Shown here: positions 39,557-43,276 of the stretch, piece after piece
Position numbering within the stretch: position 1 is the stretch's first letter
Layout: the number at the start of each line of letters is the position of its first letter
Source of the DNA: Bacillota bacterium
GTDB lineage: Bacteria > Bacillota > Sulfobacillia > JAUYEG01
Assembly (NCBI GenBank): GCA_030691505.1
Contig: JAUYEG010000010.1
Coordinates: 1 to 43,276 of the forward strand
Direction: 5' to 3'
DNA: 43,276 nucleotides
Position numbers and translations under genes: made by a program
The notes under the pieces: model-generated
The model's database searches: none
What the model saw: only the letters and a program-made list of their open reading frames with translations
What the model was told of the DNA's origin: nothing

Positions 39557-40726
39557 CTACTCCAGGGTCTTGATGACCGAGGCTTTGGCCTCGGCGGCAT
39601 AGTCCAGGATGCGCAGTAGCGTGCGCTTCCACAGGTCCTCGACGCCTTTGAAATTCATGTTGGGGACGTAGTACCCCTCAAGCACGTCGTGGGCGTGCTT
39701 GGCTCCGGCCAGGAAGCCGAAGGCCCGCTGGAGCAGTTCGTCGTACAGGATATGGTCGTCGCGCAGCAGTTCGGCGTGCTTGGCGGCCGTCGCCGGGTTG
39801 AGGCACTCGTTCATGTCGACGACCCGGTCGTTTGGGCCCGGCCGGGTCGCGTGGGGCTCGATCGATTTGGTCAGGACAAGGCTCATGCCCGGCACGACGA
39901 CGTGCTCGATCTTGCTCGGGTTGAGGGCGCAGTGGTACATTGCGACGAAGTAACCCCGCTCCAGCGCCGCGGTCGCCACCTTGTGCAGCAGGGTCGACTT
40001 GCCGGTGCCGGGCTCACCCTCGATGATGTACCGGTGCTTCATCGGGCTGATGATCGTGGGCAGGTAGTGGACCACGCCTTTGGGCGTATTGGCAGAGGCG
40101 AAAAGATGCCGTTGCCTCCCCACCAGCGGCGACACGTGGATACCCGTGAAGAGCTCACGAAGCAGGTGATCGGCGATTTTGTTGACGAGGCCGAAGTTCA
40201 TGCCCTCCATGTTGGCGGCCTCGATGTCGTCGTACACCGCCCTGGCAGCCCGGAGAAAGCGGTAGGCGCGTTCGAACAGCCGGCCGACCTCGCGGTTGAC
40301 CTCCTGGATCTTTTGCCGCTTGGCCCGCATGGCGGGTTCGTCCCAGAAGTCGCCGAGATGCAGGATTTCATCAACAGCGCCGGGGTTACGCGGGTCGACA
40401 ACGTGCGGCGCCGTCCCGTCTATGAGGGCGACGCCGATCTGCGGGAACACCACCGCGTCCAGCGAACCGGGATCAGACGAACAGAAGTGCAGCTCAACGT
40501 CAAAGCCCCGTTCAAGCAGAGCGTCCGCCGTCCGCCGCATGAACGTCGACTTGCCTACACCGGGGCCGCCCTTGATGATTATGATGCGCCGGGCGTCCGG
40601 GCCGACGATGTACTCGTAGAAAGAGTAAAACCCCTGAGCGGTGTTGTTGCCCGGGAAGACCTTCGTTACATGGCCCGGCCCTCCCCGGGATTCGTTGCCG
40701 AAACCGCCCTCTGCCGCATCTGCCAC
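39557..40726 (-). CDS. Two-P-loop ATPase of the PRK06851 type
   Basis: 389 residues with two P-loop NTPase halves. The first Walker A is GGPGVGKST (residues 53-61), with VELHFCSSDPGSLDAVVFP after it. The second is GEPGTGKST near residue 237, followed by the parallel AMYHCALNPSKIEHVVVPG. The internal duplication is clear from the matching HFCSSDP/YHCALNP and FP/VP segments. This is the family I know as PRK06851, common in spore-forming Bacillota, function unknown. GTG at 40726 follows GGAGGAG. It is convergent with the lipoprotein unit and divergent from pheA. Confidence 0.9.
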   Translation of the reverse strand: MADAAEGGFGNESRGGPGHVTKVFPGNNTAQGFYSFYEYIVGPDARRIIIIKGGPGVGKSTFMRRTADALLERGFDVELHFCSSDPGSLDAVVFPQIGVALIDGTAPHVVDPRNPGAVDEILHLGDFWDEPAMRAKRQKIQEVNREVGRLFERAYRFLRAARAVYDDIEAANMEGMNFGLVNKIADHLLRELFTGIHVSPLVGRQRHLFASANTPKGVVHYLPTIISPMKHRYIIEGEPGTGKSTLLHKVATAALERGYFVAMYHCALNPSKIEHVVVPGMSLVLTKSIEPHATRPGPNDRVVDMNECLNPATAAKHAELLRDDHILYDELLQRAFGFLAGAKHAHDVLEGYYVPNMNFKGVEDLWKRTLLRILDYAAEAKASVIKTLE

Positions 40727-40874
40727 CGTCTTGTCTCCTCCCCGCCAAGTCAGCCGAGTCTGGTCCAGTCTATGAGCGGCGGGGGCCCGGAGTGTTGGTC
40801 CAGGGAGACGCGGCGGAGACGGCGCCCGGCAGAGCGGTTGAGGCGGAGTGGTCGTAGACGGAGTGACCGCAGGC

Positions 40875-40904
40875 TTGTCAGGCGGTGCGCCGGCGAATTA
40901 GAAT
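40875..40904 (+). promoter_or_regulatory. Candidate sigma-A promoter for pheA
   Basis: TTGTCA (40875-40880) and TAGAAT (40899-40904) are 18 bp apart, about 28 bases upstream of the preferred pheA start. This is the only promoter-like pair I see in the 205-base divergent gap. Confidence 0.5.
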
Positions 40905-40931
40905 GCAGGAAATCAGTAGGGGGTGCATTCC

Positions 40932-41864
40932 GTGTCCAGGTCAGACGAACATGGCGGCGGTGCTGCCGTAGCCGGGCACCATAAGAGCCACAACGGGGGA
41001 CCGGTGGTTGCCTACCTGGGGCCCGCCGGCACCTATACCGAGCAGGCTGCCATAGACCTCGCCGGGCCTGGCGCCGAGCTGCTTTCCTGCCTTTCGGTCC
41101 CCGCCGCGATACGGGCCGTGATGGACGGCACCGCCGCGGCGGCCGTCGTTCCGGCCGAGAACGCGCTGGAAGGTGCGGTCAGCGCCACAATGGACTTCCT
41201 GGCACATGAGCCGCGCGCCCCGCAAGTCACGGGCGAGGCGGTGGTCGCCGTCCACCACCTGCTCGCGGCCCCGGCCGGCGCGGTGCTGTCGAGGATCACG
41301 GTGGTTTACTCTCACCCTCAGGCCCTCGCCCAGTGCCGCGGCCGCCTCGAAGCACTGCTCCCCCACGCCACGCAGGTGGCGGCGGCGAGCACCGCAGAGG
41401 CCGCCCGGCTTGTGGCCGCGGGCCATGCCGGAGTGGGCGTAAGCGGCAACCCGGCAACGGCAGCCTGCATCGCCTCGAGGCGTGCGGTAGACCTCCATGG
41501 ACTGGCCGTCATCTCGGATGACGTGCAGGACGAGCCGGCAAACGCGACACGCTTCTGGCTGCTCGCCAGGGATCAGGCCCCTCCCACCGGAAGGGACAAG
41601 ACGTCAATCGTATTCTCCGTCCCGCACCGTGCCGGCACACTCCACGAGGCGCTCGGCGTATTTGCAGGCATCAACCTGACCCGTATTGAGTCAAGACCGT
41701 CGCGCCGCAGCCTGGGCGAGTACCTCTTCTTTGTGGACTTCGAGGGCCACGCCGGGGACCCGGCGCCGAGCCGGGCGCTGGCACAGTTGCAGGGCATCGC
41801 TGACTGGGTCCGCGTGCTGGGATCCTACAGAAGCGCGGGCGGGCTTGGGTCCATACAACGGTAA
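40932..41864 (+). CDS. pheA: Prephenate dehydratase
   Basis: 310 residues; converts prephenate to phenylpyruvate in phenylalanine synthesis. The catalytic domain shows VVAYLGPAGTYTEQAA, VVPAENALEGAV and the active-site NATRFWLLAR (Thr-Arg-Phe). A C-terminal ACT domain for Phe feedback follows (SIVFSVPHRAGTLHEALGVFAGINLTRIESRPSRRSLGEYLFFVDFEG). I chose GTG at 40932 with AGGGGGTG about seven bases upstream; GTG at 40923 lies inside that site. No chorismate mutase domain is fused. Confidence 0.94.
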   Translation: MSRSDEHGGGAAVAGHHKSHNGGPVVAYLGPAGTYTEQAAIDLAGPGAELLSCLSVPAAIRAVMDGTAAAAVVPAENALEGAVSATMDFLAHEPRAPQVTGEAVVAVHHLLAAPAGAVLSRITVVYSHPQALAQCRGRLEALLPHATQVAAASTAEAARLVAAGHAGVGVSGNPATAACIASRRAVDLHGLAVISDDVQDEPANATRFWLLARDQAPPTGRDKTSIVFSVPHRAGTLHEALGVFAGINLTRIESRPSRRSLGEYLFFVDFEGHAGDPAPSRALAQLQGIADWVRVLGSYRSAGGLGSIQR

Positions 41865-41871
41865 GGGGTTT

Positions 41872-41889
41872 ACCATCCACGAGGATGGT
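41872..41889. terminator. Weak hairpin between pheA and the dehydrogenase gene
   Basis: ACCATCC-ACGA-GGATGGT, a 7-bp stem with a four-base loop, begins eight bases after the pheA stop and lies just beyond the convergent dehydrogenase gene. There is only a short TCCTGGCTGTT tail. It may be a weak bidirectional terminator. Confidence 0.4.
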
Positions 41890-41898
41890 TCCTGGCTG

Positions 41899-42915
41899 TT
41901 AAGTGGCTGGCGTACGCCATGCCGCGGGATTAACCAGGCTTGGCGGGCGAACCCCTGACGCCCCCGCCAGTGCATTGCGCGCCGCGAGACGGGCCATCTC
42001 GTTGCGCGTGACCACGCTGGCGCTGCCGATGTGCGGGGTGCAGATGACGTTCTCCAGTTTGAGCAGCGGTTCATCGAGAGGCAACGGCTCTGTTTCGAAG
42101 ACGTCTATCCCCGCAGCGAAGATCACCTTGTCCCTGAGGGCCCTGTAGAGAGCGCCCTGGTCGACGATCGGCCCGCGTGACGTGTTCACGAATACCGCGG
42201 TGGGCTTCATCATCCCAAACTCACGGTCCCCGAACAGGCGCGACGTATCCCGGGTGAGCGGGATGTGCACGCTCACAAAATCGGCCTCACGGAGCAGGTC
42301 GGGCAGGCTGCGGTACTCCGCTCCGGACTCCGCCGCCGCCTCGGGCCGGGGCGCCTCGTCGGTATACAGCACCCGCATGCCAAACCCCCTGGCCCGGCGG
42401 GCCATGGCCTGCCCGATGCGTCCCAAACCGACGAGGCCGAGCGTTGCGCCGTGGATGTCCTGCCCCAGCAGCGCTTGCGGCTCCCACGTCTTCCACTCAC
42501 CGCGCCCCAGATACCCTTGAGCGGCAACGAGCTGCCGCCCCGCCGCCATCATCAACAGCCAGGCCAGGTCCGCCGTGGTCTCCGTGAGCACGCCGGGCGT
42601 GTTGGCGATCAGGACGCCGCGATCCGTGGCCGCCGCCAGGTCGATGTTGTCAAATCCCACGGCCATGTTGGCCACCACCCGCAGACCGGGACAGGCGTCG
42701 AGCAACTCCGCGTCGACCCGTTCGGTGAGAGTCGCCACAATCCCGTCCCAGCCCTCACGGAAAGCCGATAGAAGCTGCTCGCGGGCCGGAGGCAGGGAAC
42801 CGCCAAGCACGCGGCAGGTGCTGTCGGCCGCAAGAAGATCAAGCCCGGCCTGGGGGATCCGCCGCGTAACCAGGATGCGCGGACGCCGGCCTGCGCCGCC
42901 TGTTGTGGAGGACAC
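41899..42915 (-). CDS. D-2-hydroxyacid dehydrogenase (glyoxylate/hydroxypyruvate reductase type)
   Basis: 338 residues, NAD(P)-dependent. The Rossmann motif is LGLVGLGRIGQAMARRA; catalytic segments are VFVNTSRGPIVDQ (Arg), GIDVFETEPLP (Glu) and CTPHIGSAS (His). ANMAVGFDNIDLAAATDRGV and TPGVLTETTADLAWLLMM are typical of GyaR/GhrB-like enzymes; a phosphoglycerate dehydrogenase is less likely because there is no C-terminal ACT domain. I start at GTG 42915 after AGAGAGG; an ATG at 42948 has no ribosome binding site. It is convergent with pheA and in the same direction as the acetyltransferase gene upstream. Confidence 0.92.
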   Translation of the reverse strand: MSSTTGGAGRRPRILVTRRIPQAGLDLLAADSTCRVLGGSLPPAREQLLSAFREGWDGIVATLTERVDAELLDACPGLRVVANMAVGFDNIDLAAATDRGVLIANTPGVLTETTADLAWLLMMAAGRQLVAAQGYLGRGEWKTWEPQALLGQDIHGATLGLVGLGRIGQAMARRARGFGMRVLYTDEAPRPEAAAESGAEYRSLPDLLREADFVSVHIPLTRDTSRLFGDREFGMMKPTAVFVNTSRGPIVDQGALYRALRDKVIFAAGIDVFETEPLPLDEPLLKLENVICTPHIGSASVVTRNEMARLAARNALAGASGVRPPSLVNPAAWRTPAT

Positions 42916-42995
42916 ATTCAGAACCTCTCTCGTCTGTTGGACATCCATGTGGATGGTACATGGCTGGTGTCTGGACGGCGCCGGGCTGGGCTAGG

Positions 42996-43276
42996 CTAAA
43001 CCAGACCTAACCTGCGGCCCACAACGGTGAAGTGCTCCACCGCGAAGTCCAGATCCTCGCGGTTGTGCACCGCGGAGATCATGGCCCGGATGCGCGCCTT
43101 GCCCCGGGCTACCGTCGGGAAGCTGATGGACTGCGCATAGACGCCGGCCTCAAACAACTCGCGGCTCAGCTGGCTGGCTTTGGCCGCATCGCCGATCATC
43201 ACGGGGGTAATTGGGGTTTCGCTCTTGCCCGTGTCAAAGCCGGCGGCGTGCATCTTGCCTTTGAAATAGCGTGCGT
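42996..43276 (-). CDS. kbl: Glycine C-acetyltransferase / AONS-type enzyme (5' part outside window)
   Basis: Only the last ~93 residues are in the window, starting [29 protein letters not shown] and ending [15 protein letters not shown]. The SETPITPV stretch and the [25 protein letters not shown] segment are typical of the alpha-oxoamine synthase family. The match is best to glycine C-acetyltransferase (2-amino-3-ketobutyrate CoA ligase), with 8-amino-7-oxononanoate synthase as the alternative. The PLP lysine lies outside the window. The stop is about 80 bases from the dehydrogenase start. Confidence 0.85.
   Translation of the reverse strand, partial: ARYFKGKMHAAGFDTGKSETPITPVMIGDAAKASQLSRELFEAGVYAQSISFPTVARGKARIRAMISAVHNREDLDFAVEHFTVVGRRLGLV

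Overview
The window is GC-rich bacterial chromosome (about two thirds G+C by eye), densely packed, with ATGA/GTGA/TTGA gene overlaps and strong GGAGG-type ribosome binding sites. Several features point to a high-GC member of the Bacillota (Firmicutes; perhaps near the Desulfotomaculia/Moorellia or a similar deep lineage). These are a short-form HisG with HisZ, a YerC-type TrpR relative beside the his operon, Gram-positive LexA boxes (CGAAC-N4-GTTCG), a DUF1540 protein and a two-P-loop PRK06851-type ATPase. The lineage is inference. I see no tRNA, rRNA, CRISPR array, insertion sequence or prophage gene.

Layout. 1-7.1 kb (minus strand): 5' part of a PflA-like radical SAM protein; a three-gene overlapping operon of ADP-forming acyl-CoA synthetase, BioD/DRTGG protein and CBS-pair protein; a large unknown protein with a faint M3/M32-peptidase look; and a soluble histidine kinase. 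7.5-11 kb (minus): a five-gene cassette around the AAA+ ATPase Ycf46, the Ycf35/DUF1257 protein and a DUF2997 protein, with a membrane coiled-coil protein and an 89-residue unknown. 11-18.8 kb (minus): histidine biosynthesis, hisZ-G-D-C-B-A-IE, with yerC and a double GNAT gene upstream. hisH and hisF are absent, and hisA has a repeat-derived C-terminal extension.

19.9-31.3 kb: a plus-strand M55 D-aminopeptidase, followed by two LexA boxes in front of a small zinc-ribbon gene; a flavin-binding PNPOx-like protein; a class V aminotransferase coupled to a LysE-type exporter; and then, on the minus strand, an SOS mutagenesis operon (imuB, DUF6504, dnaE2, plus a coupled M20 amidohydrolase). That operon has a readable sigma-A promoter between two LexA boxes. 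A nitroreductase and a small unknown protein diverge from it.

31.3-43.3 kb: a membrane-anchored unknown protein; a DUF362/ferredoxin protein; then a plus-strand operon of small uncharacterised membrane proteins (33.5-36.8 kb: one single-span protein, a DUF6754-type protein and three others) ending in a strong hairpin. This is the best candidate in the window for an undescribed system. It is followed by a DUF1540 pair, a TolB-like lipoprotein with a small membrane partner, a bidirectional terminator, a PRK06851-type ATPase, prephenate dehydratase, a 2-hydroxyacid dehydrogenase and the C-terminal end of a glycine C-acetyltransferase.

Two links stand out. LexA boxes occur at two loci about 9 kb apart (20.8 and 30.0 kb), suggesting a local SOS regulon. 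The his operon carries a tandem 8-bp repeat upstream of hisZ that could be the target of the neighbouring YerC regulator. Family names are from memory and reading of motifs; no database search was run.
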